NCBI GenBank assembly: GCA_023974075.1
Contig: JAMFTG010000129.1
Span: 819,020-883,019, forward strand
DNA: 64,000 nt
From: Chaenocephalus aceratus
Lineage: Eukaryota > Chordata > Actinopteri > Perciformes > Channichthyidae
Reading direction: 5' to 3'
Shown: positions 37,160 through 48,685 of the stretch, piece after piece
Layout of the letters: the number at the start of each line of letters is the position of its first letter
How positions within the stretch are numbered: the first letter of the stretch is position 1
Program-made: the position numbers and the translations under genes
Notes under the pieces: model-generated
Database searches by the model: none
The model's input: the letters and a program-made list of their open reading frames with translations, nothing else
What the model was told of the DNA's origin: nothing

Positions 37160-38509
37160 AGAAAATAATGTCATAAGTTTCTCCCCCACTGAGATGCCTC
37201 CATAGGGACATCACCATGTAACACTTGAGCTCCTATTGGCTAACGCTCCAACACATAGTACGTGATAGGCTAAGGGGCGGAGAGGACTCTTTAAAGTAGA
37301 GACACTACATACTGATATACACCTGAACATCAGCAGGAGAGGACTCTTTAAAGTAGAGACACTACATACTGATATACACCAGAACATCAGCAGGAGAGGA
37401 CTCTTTAAAGTAGAAACACTACATACTGATATACACCTGAACATCAGCAGGAGATAACTCTTTAAAGTAGAGACACTACATACTGATATACACCTGAACA
37501 TCAGCAGGAGAGGACTCTTTAAAGTAGAGACACTACATACTGATATACACCTGAACATCAGCAGGAGAGGACTCTTTAAATAGAGACACTACATGCTGAT
37601 ATACACCTGAACATCAGCAGGAGAGGACTCTTTAAAGTAGAGACACTACATGCTGATATACACCTGAACATCAGAAGGAGAGGACTCTTTAAAGTATAGA
37701 CACTACATGCTGATATACACCTGAACATCAGCAGGAGAGGACTCTTTAAAGTAGAGACACTACATGCTGATATACACCTGAACATCAGCAGGAGAGGACT
37801 CTTTAAAGTAGAGACACTACATACTGATATACACCTGAACATCAGCAGGAGAGGACTCTTTAAAGTAGAGACACTACATACTGATATACACCTGAACATC
37901 AGCAGGAGAGGACTCTTTAAAGTAGAGACACTACATACTGATATACACCTGAACATCAGCAGGAGAGGACTCTTTAAAGTAGAGACACTACATACTGATA
38001 TACACCTGAACATCAGCAGGAGAGAACTCTTTAAAGTAGAGACACTACATACTGATATACACCTGAACATCAGCAGGAGAGGACTCTTTAAAGTAGAGAC
38101 ACTACATACTGATATACACCTGAACATCAGCAGGAGAGGACTCTTTAAAGTAGAGACACTACATACTGATATACACCTGAACATCAGCAGGAGAGGACTC
38201 TTTAAAGTAGAGACACTACATACAGATATACACCTGAACATCAGCAGGAGAGGACTCTTTAAAGTACAGACACTAGTACATACTGATATACACCTGAACA
38301 TCAGCGGGAGAGGACTCTTTAAAGTACAGACACTACATACTGATATACACCTGAACATCAGCGGGAGAGGACTCTTTAAAGTACAGACACTACATACTGA
38401 TATACACCTGAACATCAGCAGGAGAGGACTCTTTAAAGTAGAGACACTACCTACTGATATACACCTGAACATCAGCAGGAGAGAACTCTTTAAAGTAGAG
38501 ACAATACAT
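37160..38509 (-). repeat. 57-bp minisatellite array 1 (about 21.5 units) with MITE E flank
   Basis: 37282-38509 is a tandem array of a 57-bp unit that reads GAGGACTCTTTAAAGTAGAG at its start on this strand. The flank at 37160-37281 (ATTGGCTAACGCTCCAACAC, CGTGATAGGCTAAGGGGCGG) is the reverse of the sequence beside array 3 (52680-52740). As 57 is 3 x 19, the minus strand stays open for 330 codons of a 19-residue repeat. A one-base deletion near 37580 breaks it from a second 115-codon frame. One unit near 38275 has a 3-bp insertion. I do not regard it as a gene. Confidence 0.93.
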
Positions 38510-39282
38510 AAACACATGATATTTTTCACAATAAACAAGAAAATGACTAAAATGTTTATCAAAGCCAATAAATTGACTAGTTAATTAATCGAGCAATTAG
38601 TTCTCTAGTTTGATTTAAAGCAAACTGACATATTTTATTAAATATATATACATTAAAGTAACTAGTAATAAAAGCTGTTTAAGAAAAGCTGTGGAGTAAG
38701 AAGTAAATAGTTCATTTTAGAAAAGTATAGCATAAAAATAAATACCTTAATAAAGTACAATTACCTCGCGCTATACTGAAATAAAATGTACTAAGTTACA
38801 TTTACCCCCTGGTTAATGCAGAGCAGACTAATTGCAGTGAAAAGGAAACACTCAGCATGGACGTCCTAATGATGTTCCTCGGAGGCTTCCTGCTGTAAAT
38901 CTATCTGAATGATTAGAGGGCTGAGATCAGACTGTTTTCAGACACGTCCAGACACAGTATCCATTAATTAGGTTCATGTGTTCTCTCTGAAGATCCATGA
39001 TATTTTACAACAGCAGTTTGAGGACTGAAGCCCTGAAATGTTCTCCAGCCGTCAGTCCGTCTCATAACTCAGAGATTTCAGAGCCATCCATCGTCTCCAC
39101 AGATTACTCCTCACTGTCTTTCATATCCACGCTGCTTTCTTTAAGTTCATGAACTAATAGCAGAGAGGGCGTCCGATGCATTCGGTCAGGACCAAAGAAT
39201 AGACCTGGGTTCGATGGGAACTGGAAATAGCATATGGTAAAAATGTTATGAGAAATAGCAGGCACGAAATAAGTATGCATAG
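38510..39282. other. Intergenic, AT-rich
   Basis: No gene or element recognised. Confidence 0.5.
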
Positions 39283-39846
39283 TATTCTTTCACACACACA
39301 TACGGGTATTGGGCCGAGCGCGACACCGTACTTCCGGTATCCGCCGTTTTACGCGAGGTGCAAGCAGCCGTACACCGTCTAGGTGTTGCTAAGCTTCCTG
39401 TACTGAATATCATAGTCTATTGCCTTCATCAATATCTAGTCAACTCTAAAATACCACATATATGCAATGGCATGATAATATTATTGTGACAAGTGGGGTA
39501 TTCACCTGGTGTTTCCAAAATCGACGAAGGCCACTGTCGTTTTTCCATACATCTGCATCTGTCTGTAAGGGCAATCCGACAACCCACACAGCTCTAGTTC
39601 ACGCTGGTAACGACCTAGAGCACACCCCTCAAGTCCAGAGATGTAATCTGAAGACATGCAGCGATTTCTTCGGTCGTTAATTCAGAAAAAAACCAAGTGC
39701 GCTCTGCCTGGCTACGTTAGCTAGCTGTTTATATTTGCACCTCCAGGATATTTGCACCTCCAGGAAAATGGCGTATTTATATATTTATATATATGGCGCG
39801 TGTTGCATTGTGGGTAGCTCGTGACGTCACTGTGTGTGAAAGAATA
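39283..39846. mobile_element. DNA transposon remnant with TA-flanked 14-bp ends
   Basis: TATTCTTTCACACACA (39283-39298) is exactly complementary to TGTGTGTGAAAGAATA (39831-39846). TA at both outer ends would be a 2-bp target duplication. The 560-bp interior includes a 72-codon open frame and the GCATTGTGGGTAGCTCGTGA promoter-like phrase. The superfamily is unassigned. Confidence 0.6.
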
Positions 39847-40314
39847 AATAATAAATGAGAGCACTTTGAGAAAGGTTCATTGGCTCAAGAAAACAGTTGG
39901 TGGGTGAATTTCGCGGGACGCAACTGGTGCAATTTGGACAATTTTAGCATTAGTACATTTTGAATAGACAATAGAAAAGCAGCAACTTTGCAACAGTTGG
40001 GCAAAGACGCTGCACTAGTCAAAATAAGCTTAAAATAATTCCCCCTTAGCCTACTGATTCTAAAATGTCCCAAAAAATGTCCAAGCGCCGATGAGAAACT
40101 TTAACAAGTAATGACACAGACATTCACTTTGTTGTGTCTCGTCAAATGTGTTAGTTATGTTTATGTATTTTGTCTGTCATTTCCTGTTTTATTTTGTACT
40201 TACCTCTTGTCTTTCATTTCCTGTTTCTTCCTCCCCTTGTGTGTTTTTCCCGCCATCTTCAGCGTCTGCCCCGCCCCTGATTGTTTCCACCTGTTCCCAC
40301 TCACCTCATGTTTA
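39847..40314. other. Intergenic, no gene seen
   Basis: T-rich. An open frame of 92 codons at 40111-40389 is composed of low-complexity aromatic and leucine codons and runs into the AAT tract. Confidence 0.45.
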
Positions 40315-40469
40315 AATAATAATAATAATAATAATAGATTTAATTTGTTAGCGCTTTTACAGGTGCTCAAATACGCTTTACAGATATAGTGAAGGGAAAA
40401 GAAAAGGAAGGAACAACAAATAAATATATAGTTAAAGTTAAAGTCAAATAATACAAAAGCAATCACACA

Positions 40470-40858
40470 TTAAAGGTGGGGTAGGTAAGTTTGAGAAACC
40501 GGCTCGAGATCGCTAGAATTTGAAAATACACAACCGGAGAAAATCTGCCACTTCCTTATAGAGCCCCTCCCCCAACACACACGAACGCGCACATGACCAA
40601 TGAGGGCACGAGATAAGTTTGTGCCCCGATGGAAGGCTGACAGGCAGGTAGGCCGTCCAGTTACTTTAGCCGGCCCGACTAAACGGATTGGATGTACCTT
40701 TTACAGTATTACGGCTTCTACAGATGACATTTTTTTATGGATTTTTTGTCAAAGCACTTCAGATATTCATTGCTATCGGGATGTTAAGAGTATTCCATGG
40801 AATATAACAAAAAGTGTATCTCGAGCCGGTTTCTCAAACTTACCCACCCCACCTTTAA
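40470..40858 (+). mobile_element. TTAA MITE family B, copy 5, nested in a repeat
   Basis: TTAA at 40470-40473 and 40855-40858 brackets a 381-bp family B element with both inverted ends intact. It interrupts the AAT-headed repeat and so is younger than it. It is close in sequence to copy 1 and carries an extra 36-bp or so interior block (GTTACTTTAGCCGGCCCGAC) that copy 1 lacks. Confidence 0.88.
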
Positions 40859-41044
40859 AAGCCAGATTGAAGAGGTGAGTGTGTTGAAGGTGGTGAGGTC
40901 AGTGCAGTCTCTGATGGGTTGTGGGAGTGAGTTCCAGAGGGAGGGGCAGCGACGGAGAAGGCTCTGTCCCCCCAGGTCCGGTGATTGATGCGGGTGGGGA
41001 TGGATAGGAGGTTGGCTTCTGATGAGCGGAGGCAGCGGGAAGGG

Positions 41045-41225
41045 GTGTGGTGCAGGTCTGTGAGGTAGGGGAAGGGTGTGGTGCAGCAGGTCTGTGAGGT
41101 AGGGGGAAGGGGCGTGGTGGTGCAGCAGGTCTGTGAGGTAGGGGGAAGGGGTGTGGTGGTGCAGCAGGTCTGTGAGGTAGGGGGAAGGGGCGTGGTGGTG
41201 CAGCAGGTCTGTGAGGTAGGGGGGG
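41045..41225 (+). repeat. Tandem repeat of about 42 bp, 4-5 units
   Basis: Units built on GGTGCAGCAGGTCTGTGAGG plus TAGGGGGAAGGGG, with one shorter first unit. It lies inside the AAT-headed repeat. Confidence 0.85.
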
Positions 41226-41395
41226 GGGCCTGATTGTTGAGGGCTTTGTGAGTAATGAGGAGGACTTTGAAGTTGATTCTTTGACGGACGGGGAGCCAGT
41301 GGAGGTTCTGGAGGACGGGAGTGATGTGGTCTCGGGAGCGGGTGTGGGAGAGGAGGCGGGCAGCAGAGTTCTGGATATGTTGGAGTTTATTGATT

Positions 41396-43188
41396 AAATA
41401 GTCCCGTCTCTCCCCTGTCCTGTGTCAGTTCGTCTTGTTTGTTTCTCCGAATGGTCTCTCAGCTCAGAAAGGATCGCTTTCACTCATGTCAGGTTTTCTT
41501 GTGTTTGTTTATATTTGTTTACTTAAGGTTTTTTTTACTTAAGTTCTCTTTTTGTTATGCTAGTTTTTTCCTCCTTGTGAGTGCCTTTTGTTTTTTCCAC
41601 CACCTACTCAAGGAATTACCTGACCTGTGAAATTAAATACACTTTTTTATTACATTCAAGACTTTGTCTCTGGGTGCATTTGGGTCCATCAGTTTGTGTC
41701 GAGGTCCTGACAGACTTGCAGTTTGTTTTTGGCAAATGATAAAAACACTGAAATCCCTCCATACATAAAAGTTCACGGTGCATTTTATTACATTTTTCAA
41801 TGCTTTGAGTTGAGCTCCAACAATGTTACGCTCCATATTTAGGCCTTCCTCGGGGGCTAAACAAGTTCCACCACTGACACAAATCAACCACAGAAAGACA
41901 CATTTAAACAACATCAAATTCAAAGGATTGAACTTGTATACACACAATACAAATATAAGGTTGAGAGTCAGAAACACCACCCCTCCTCTTCTTCTGCTGC
42001 TGCTGGAATAAGGCTTTTAAGCTCGTCCTCTTCCAGGTGCAATGAATACAACTTTGTTCATCTCTGTTGCATCGATTTCAAGGCAGAAATCTTAACAATA
42101 GATATCTCAAATCACGAGCAAAAGAAAACAAAATAACAGAGTGAAAGAAATGACTGGCCACTCTGGAAGCTCCAGAAAATGAGCTCTGATAAGGGATGAA
42201 CGTCGATGACAGCATTAATCACATCACGTATCTCTGTGTATCATTAAGGTGCCGATGCTCCTCAGAGTTTTCAGTTTATTTGTTCGTTTTAAAAGACTTT
42301 CCTTCGCACGCAGTCGACGGACCAACCGGGATCGCTACTTAATTTGTAACGTCTGAAACCAAACACGACGGTGGTTTTACTGAATTCCGTTTGGTTACAC
42401 TTTACTATGTTACAGCACATCAACAGTGTCACACATCGTTTGAATGATGGGTGCTTGTTTGCAGGAAGAAAATGCTTGGACTTTAAAATGTTCCACCATA
42501 AACCAGCATTATGTACATGAGGACATTAGCCCCATTGTGCTGTTTTCTATGGGACGTATTAATATGCATCCATTCTTCTGGAGGAGGGATCTGCAGAGAT
42601 GTTTTTATGTGTTTTGGGAGGAGTCCAAGTATTTATGTCAAATCTCCTTTTCATTCGGGGGAGAATTTACTGCTCGTCCAAGTTGGAGACAAGTCTTGTA
42701 TTTTGGGGGGAAATTCATGCAGAATGTAATGCCTTCTGACAGAGATGATGTTGCTGCTTTTAATTGAACTATTCACATCTTAAACTGCACTGTAATGTAT
42801 TTTATTATCTTTGACTGTTTTTAAATGCCATTTTCTTAATGTTAGGGGTAAATATTTCTGCAGCATGTTGCTCCTGTCCTCCTGACCGTCTTCATGTTTT
42901 TTTTATATTGAACCACACACTGTCGGAGCGGAAAGACGGAGGCAGACAGACTGTGAACTTTTCCAGGGTGGGCTGGAGACGGTGCCAGCGGAGATGCCAT
43001 GCATGGTGCCGGGAAGAGAAGCCTACGCAAGAGACGGAGGGAGGGGGAACACACACTATACGTCTGTGCAGGAAAACAGGGGGGCATGAACCCAACACAC
43101 GCAAGTATACACACGCTCAAACTGACAAAAGACAAGAACGCAGACACGCAGGGATTTCATAGGACACCCAGAGACAAACCAAACACTT
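41396..43188. other. Intergenic with a LINE tail fragment
   Basis: 42748-42830 (TTGCTGCTTTTAATTGAACT, CTTAAACTGCACTGTAATG) matches the 3' UTR of the LINE at 11755-11810. 42444-42767 is open for 107 codons with no domain, and the antisense frames are similar. No gene called. Confidence 0.45.

Positions 43189-43269
<81 letters not shown>
43189..43269 (+). repeat. (CA)n microsatellite, first of three
   Basis: About 40 pure CA units directly abutting the hAT-like element to its right. Confidence 0.95.
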
Positions 43270-43274
<5 letters not shown>

Positions 43275-44163
43275 GTGGGAAGTAGTGGAGTACAAATACT
43301 TTGTTACTGTACTTACAGTAAGTACTTATCTTTCTGACGACTTTTTACGTTTACTTCTTACATGTTGAACACAAATACCTGTACTTTCTACTTCTTACAT
43401 GTTGAACTCAAATACCTGTACTTTCTACTTCATACATGTTGAACCCAAATACCTGTACTTTCTACTTCTCACATGTTGAACCCAAATACCTGTACTTTCT
43501 ACTTCTCACATGTTGAACACAAATACCTGTACTTTCTACTTCTTACATGTTGAACACAAATACCTGTACTTTCTACTTCTTACATGTTGAACTCAAATAC
43601 CTGTACTTTCTACTTCTTACATGTTGAACCCAAATACCTGTACTTTCTACTTCTTACATGTTGAACTCAAATACCTGAACTTTCTACTTCTTACATGTTG
43701 AACTCAAATACCTGTACTTTCTACTTCTTACATGTTGAACACAAATACCTGTACTTTCTACTTCTCTCATTTCCCAAACAGCTGGTTCCTTTAGTCTGAA
43801 TGTGTGTTGGTGCGTGATCATTATTCTTTAGAGTCATTGCGTGCCTATTGGTTGGAACACGATCCGTGTATCCATCACTTCCTGGTCTTCTCTAAAGAAG
43901 AGGGACCAATGGAAACGTTGTCATGTTGTCGTTGTTCAGCATGGAAACATTCATTAGCTAACAATGACATTATTGTTCTATTAATATAAAGGGAGGTCAG
44001 GTACTCTTTAAAGCAGCTGCTAGCTATGAGTACTTTTTACTGAAGGACATTTCAAAGCCTCTTTACTTTGACTTGAGTAAAGAAGTTTAGTCAGTACTTA
44101 CGTGTTTTTAAACACGAGTATCTGTACTTCTACTTGAGTAAAGGATGTGTGTACTTTTGCCAT

Positions 44164-44167
<4 letters not shown>
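43270..44167 (+). mobile_element. hAT-like element carrying a 37-bp minisatellite, copy 1
   Basis: It begins CAGAGGTGGGAAGTAGTGG and ends TGTACTTTTGCCATCTCG. The ends are partly complementary, as in hAT-type elements of the AGTACTT-rich fish group. The insertion site is (CA)n, so the target duplication cannot be read. The interior has the minisatellite at 43352-43765 and then unique sequence with CCTGGTCTTCTCTAAAGAAG. Confidence 0.65.
43352..43765 (+). repeat. 37-bp minisatellite, about 11 units
   Basis: The unit starts TACTTCTTACATGTTGAAC and ends CCTGTACTTTC. Variants alternate at a few positions (CACAAA/CTCAAA/CCCAAA, TTAC/TCAC). Confidence 0.95.

Positions 44168-44231
<64 letters not shown>
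44168..44231 (+). repeat. (CA)n microsatellite, second
   Basis: About 32 CA units separating the two hAT-like copies. Confidence 0.95.
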
Positions 44232-44236
<5 letters not shown>

Positions 44237-46492
44237 GTGGGAAGTAGTGGAGTACAAATACTTTGTTACTGTACTTAGGTACATTTTTCTGGTATCAGTA
44301 CTTTACTCCACTACTTATTTTTCTGACGACTTTTTACGTTTACTTCTTACATGTTGAACACAAATACCTGAACTTTCTACTTCTTACATGTTGAACACAA
44401 ATACCTGTACTTTCTACTTCTTACATGTTGAACACAAATACCTGAACTTTCTACTTCTTACATGTTGAACACAAATACCTGTACTTTCTACTTCTCACAT
44501 GTTGAACCCAAATACCTGTACTTTCTACTTCTTACATGTTGAACACAAATACCTGAACTTTCTACTTCTTACATTTTGAACACAAATACCTGTACTTTCT
44601 ACTTCTTACATGTTGAACACAAATACCTGTACTTTCTACTTGTTACATGTTGAACACAAATACCTGTACTTTCTACTTCTTACATGTTGAACACACAAAA
44701 TACCTGTACTTTCTACTTCTTACATGTTGAACACAAATACCTGTACTTTCTACTTCTTACATGTTGAACACAAATACCTGAACTTTCTACTTCTTACATG
44801 TTGAACACAAATACCTGTACTTTCTACTTCTAACATGTTGAACTCAAATACCTGTACTTTCTACTTCTTACATGTTGAACACAAATACCTGAACTTTCTA
44901 CTTCTTACATGTTGAACACAAATACCTGTACTTTCTACTTCTCACATGTTGAACCCAAATACCTGTACTTTCTACTTCTTACATGTTGAACACAAATACC
45001 TGAACTTTCTACTTCTTACATTTTGAACACAAATACCTGTACTTTCTACTTCTTACATGTTGAACACAAATACCTGTACTTTCTACTTGTTACATGTTGA
45101 ACACAAATACCTGTACTTTCTACTTCTTACATGTTGAACACAAATACCTGTACTTTCTACTTCTTACATGTTGAACACAAATACCTGTACTTTCTACTTC
45201 TTACATGTTGAACCCAAATACCTGTACTTTCTACTTCTTACATGTTGAACCCAAATACCTGTACTTTCTACTTCTTACATGTTGAACACAAATACCTGTA
45301 CTTTCTACTTCTTACATGTTGAACACAAATACCTGTACTTTCTACTTCTTACATGTTGAACACTAATACCTGTACTTTCTACTTCTTACATGTTGAACCC
45401 AAATACCTGTACTTTCTACTTCTTACATGTTGAACCCAAATACCTGTACTTTCTACTTCTTACATGTTGAACACAAATACCTGTACTTTCTACTTCTTAC
45501 ATGTTGAACACAAATACCTGTACTTTCTACTTCTTACATGTTGAACCCAAATACCTGTACTTTCTACTTCTTACATGTTGAACACAAATACCTGTACTTT
45601 CTACTTCTCACATGTTGAACTCAAATACCTGTACTTTCTACTTCTTACATGTTGAACACAAATACCTGTACTTTCTACTTCTTACATGTTGAACTCAAAT
45701 ACCTGTACTTTCTACTTCTTACATGTTGAACTCAAATACCTGTACTTTCTACTTCTTCCATGTTGAACTCAAATACCTGTACTTTCTACTTCTTACACGT
45801 TGAACACAAATACCTGTACTTTCTACTTCTCACATGTTGAACCCAAATACCTGTACTTTCTACTTCTTACATGTTGAACACAAATACCTGTACTTTCTAC
45901 TTCTCACATGTTGAACTCAAATACCTGTACTTTCTACTTCTTACATGTTGAACTCAAATACCTGTACTTTCTACTTCTCACATGTTGAACACAAATACCT
46001 GTACTTTCTACTTCTTACATGTTGAACTCTAATACCTGTACTTTCTACTTCTTACATGTTGAACACAAATACCTGTACTTTCTACTTCTCTCATTTTCCA
46101 AACAGCTGGTTCCTTTAGTCTGAATGTGTGTTTGGTGCGTGATCATTATTCTTTAGAGTCACTGCGTGCCTATTGATTGGAACACGATCCGTGTATCCAT
46201 CACTTCCTGGTCTTCTCTAAAGAAGAGGGACCAATGGAAACGTTGTCATGTTGCCGTTGGTCACCATGGAAACATTCATTAGCTAACAATGACATTATTG
46301 TTCTATTAATATAAAGGGAGGTCAGGTACTCTTTAAAACAGCTGCTAGCTATGGGTACTTTTTACTGAAGCACACTTCAAAGCCTCTTTACTTTGACTTG
46401 AGTAACGAAGTTTAGTCAGTACTTACGTGTTTTTAAACACGAGTATCTGTACTTCTACTTGAGTAAAGGATGTGTGTACTTTTGCCATCTCG
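44232..46492 (+). mobile_element. hAT-like element carrying a 37-bp minisatellite, copy 2
   Basis: Same ends and same unique interior as copy 1 (about 97% by eye over 46086-46492 against 43766-44167). It contains a longer start (GGTACATTTTTCTGGTATCA) lost from copy 1 and about 47 minisatellite units against 11. The two elements plus their CA tracts look like one tandem duplication with unequal array growth. Confidence 0.65.
44341..46085 (+). repeat. 37-bp minisatellite, about 47 units, with higher-order structure
   Basis: Same unit as the 43.4-kb array. A block of about 12 units containing the rare ACATTTTGAAC and CTTGTTACATG variants at about 44440-44650 recurs 447 bp later (44885-45090), showing a past block duplication. 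One unit near 44690 has a 3-bp insertion. Confidence 0.95.
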
Positions 46493-46528
46493 CACACACA
46501 CACACACACACACCCACACACACACACA
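46493..46528 (+). repeat. (CA)n microsatellite, third
   Basis: A CA tract with one CCCA interruption, ending the duplicated module. Confidence 0.9.
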
Positions 46529-47272
46529 TTCATAACCTATGCAAATGACCTCCAGAGGCATGTGGCAGATGCCCAGTCCCTCTGCCCACATCCTGTTTCC
46601 AGACCGAACCAGAGCTCGCCTCCTCTCAGGCCGGCAGCAGAGCAATGACACTGATGAGAGAGTTTTATAGTTTCTGTTTCCCTCTCTCATTACAAAGTGG
46701 AGATCAGTCCCAGCTCCTCGTAATGCTTGCCTCCACATGTGCTTGTCAGCGTCCGTGTGAATGTGGTTGTTGAGGCTTAAATATATTTTACAGGGTTTCT
46801 TTTAATTCCCTATCCAGCTGAGAAGAGAGTTCTTGCTTCAGTTGTTTGCTTAATAAGGACACTTAAAGAATGTCAGCGACTTGATGAGACAGAACTGAAC
46901 TCAGATGTATAGCAGCTGCAGTCTGTAATTGTGTTTGCCTTAATCATGGTTAATCACAAGTTTAAAATGATGGCATTTACTTGTATTTTGAGGGAGATAA
47001 AACAAATACACATGTGGTGTTGTAATGAAGAAATGCATGACAAACTTGTGAGAGAAATGCCTCGATAAAATCGACAGAGAGACGTTGTTATTCCCCTCTG
47101 TATAAAGTGCGCTATATATAAACTTAACACACAAAGTAAGGACATTTGTGTTTGGTAGCTTATTTCTTTTTTGTAACAATGCAGGAGTTTGTCACATTTT
47201 TCATGGGCGCACCCCACATACTCAGCTCTGCTGCACATCCCACACATGCTGGTTCCTCACAAATGTGACACC
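46529..47272. other. Intergenic, no gene seen
   Basis: 46535-46740 is GC-balanced and could be conserved non-coding DNA. The rest is AT-rich. Confidence 0.4.
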
Positions 47273-47470
47273 ATTTGAAAGGTGAGAAAACAGGCTTTCC
47301 AACGGTATAAGATGTATTGCCAAGAAGCAAGAAAGTAATCTACCAAACACACATGTCCTTAATTTTTGTGTTAAGTTTATATATGCTCGTATAGTATATT
47401 GTACTTTACTTTTTTTGTAAAGACACCTGTCTTTGTTTGAGTGGTACTTTTTGGTTAGCAGTCAAAATAC
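47273..47470 (+). repeat. Left copy of a direct repeat bracketing the LINE
   Basis: It starts ATTTGAAAGGTGAGAAAACA and ends GCAGTCAAAATAC. The same order of words is found at 48468-48685. The copies differ by several indels (198 against 218 bp) and a few substitutions. Confidence 0.85.
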
Positions 47471-48264
47471 TGCTTGTCTCTGCTTGTCTGGCTGACATCT
47501 CTCAGTGGATGTCCGCTCATCACCTCAAGCTCAACCTTGACAAGACTGAACTGCTTTTCCTTCCGGGAAAAGATTGTCCCACTCTTGACCTGACAATCAA
47601 CATCGGCCCCTCTGTTGTTTCCCCGACCCAGACTGCAAGGAATCTGGGTGTGACCCTAGATAACAACCTGTCCTTCACTGCAAACATCGCTGCTACAACC
47701 CGCTGCTGCAGATACACGCTTTACAACATCAGGAGGATGCGTCCCCAGCTGACCCAGAAAGCCACGCAGGTTCTGGTCCAGGCTCTCGTCATCTCACGCC
47801 TAGACTACTGCAACTCCCTCCTGGCTGGTCTACCTGCATGTGCCATCCGACCTCTGCAGCTCATCCAGAATGCAGCGGCTCGTCTGGTCTTCAACCTTCC
47901 TACATTCTCCCACACCACGCCGCTCCACCGCTCCCTCCACTGGCTTCCGGTAACTGCTAGAATCCACTTCAAGACACTGGTACTTGCGTACCATGCTGCG
48001 AATGGATCTGGCCCTTCCTACATCCAGGACATGGTTAAACCGTGCACCCCAGCACGTGCTCTACGCTCTGCATCAGCCAATCGACTCGCTGCACCCTCGC
48101 TGCGAGGGGGACCCAAGTTCCCATCAGCAGAAACACGTGGGTTTGCTATCCTGGCTCCAAAATGGTGGAATGAGCTCCCCATTGAAATCAGGACAGCAGA
48201 AAGCTTACACACCTTCCGGGGCAGACTGAAAACTCATCTCTTTCGACTCCACTTCGAGCGATAG
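47471..48264 (+). pseudogene. C-terminal fragment of an L2-like reverse transcriptase
   Basis: About 264 uninterrupted codons ending at a natural TAG. Visible are ADISQWMSAHHLKLNLDKTE (the thumb-adjacent segment after the catalytic domain), ARNLGVTLDNNLSF, SRLDYCNSLLAGLP, LHWLPVTARIHFK and the terminal RGRLKTHLFRLHF, all characteristic of LINE polymerases of the L2/CR1 group. The YxDD catalytic motif is upstream of the truncation and absent. The upstream in-frame codons to 47437 belong to the flanking repeat. The fragment cannot act as a polymerase. Its open frame suggests a fairly recent insertion, yet the flanking direct repeats have diverged. Confidence 0.88.
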
Positions 48265-48467
48265 AACTATTAACAAAGCACTTATATACTAATAAAGGAC
48301 TGGCTTCTCTAAAGCCAGTTGAGCAGCACTTGAAATACTTGGCTCTATGAAACCTGGTGTACTTATATGATTATGTTTTCTTCAAGGTTGTGTCTTCCTG
48401 GTCGAATGTACTTATTGTAAGTCGCTTTGGATAAAAGCGTCAGCTAAATGCAATGTAATGTAATGTA
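47471..48467 (+). mobile_element. 5'-truncated L2-like LINE
   Basis: Contains the C-terminal part of a reverse transcriptase frame, then a 3' UTR ending GTCGCTTTGGATAAAAGCG and three AATGT tail units. The last two features are typical of L2-clade LINEs. The 5' part, including most of the polymerase domain and the endonuclease, is missing. Confidence 0.85.
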
Positions 48468-48685
48468 ATTTGAAAGGTGAGAAAACAGGCTTTCCAACGG
48501 TATAAGATTAAAGATTTATTGCCAAGAAGGAAGAAAGTAATCTACCAAACACACATGTCCTTACTTTTTGTGTTAAGTTTATATATGCTCGTATAGTATA
48601 GTGTACTTTACCTTTTTTTGTAAAGACTCTGTTTTTGGCACCTGTCTTTGTTTGAGTGGTGCTTTTTGGTTAGCAGTCAAAATAC
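48468..48685 (+). repeat. Right copy of the direct repeat bracketing the LINE
   Basis: It starts exactly where the AATG tail of the LINE ends and finishes GCAGTCAAAATAC. It includes 7-bp and 12-bp segments absent from the left copy. Confidence 0.85.

Larger units (their letters stand above)
40315..41395. repeat. Dispersed repeat with (AAT)n head, split by a MITE
   Basis: (AAT)7 at 40315-40336 leads into TTTGTTAGCGCTTTTACAGG. The body resumes after the MITE at 40859 with GGAGTGAGTTCCAGAGGGAG, and ends AGTTCTGGATATGTTGGAGT. The copy at 55519-55810 shares the (AAT)n head, GCGCTT words and GGGAGTTCCAGAGGCGAGG. Confidence 0.6.

Noticed and set aside
37576..38568. 330-codon open frame as a repeat-protein gene
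   Set aside because: It is wholly made of the 57-bp minisatellite, whose period divisible by three keeps frames open; there is no promoter, start context or unique domain.
40111..40389. 92-codon open frame with hydrophobic start as a membrane protein
   Set aside because: Low-complexity T-rich DNA running into an (AAT)n tract; no conserved features.
43352..46085. CRISPR-like array (regular 37-bp spacing)
   Set aside because: The units are contiguous with no unique spacers and the context is vertebrate; this is a minisatellite.
47437..48264. Functional reverse transcriptase gene
   Set aside because: Only the C-terminal part is present; the catalytic motif, endonuclease and 5' end are missing.
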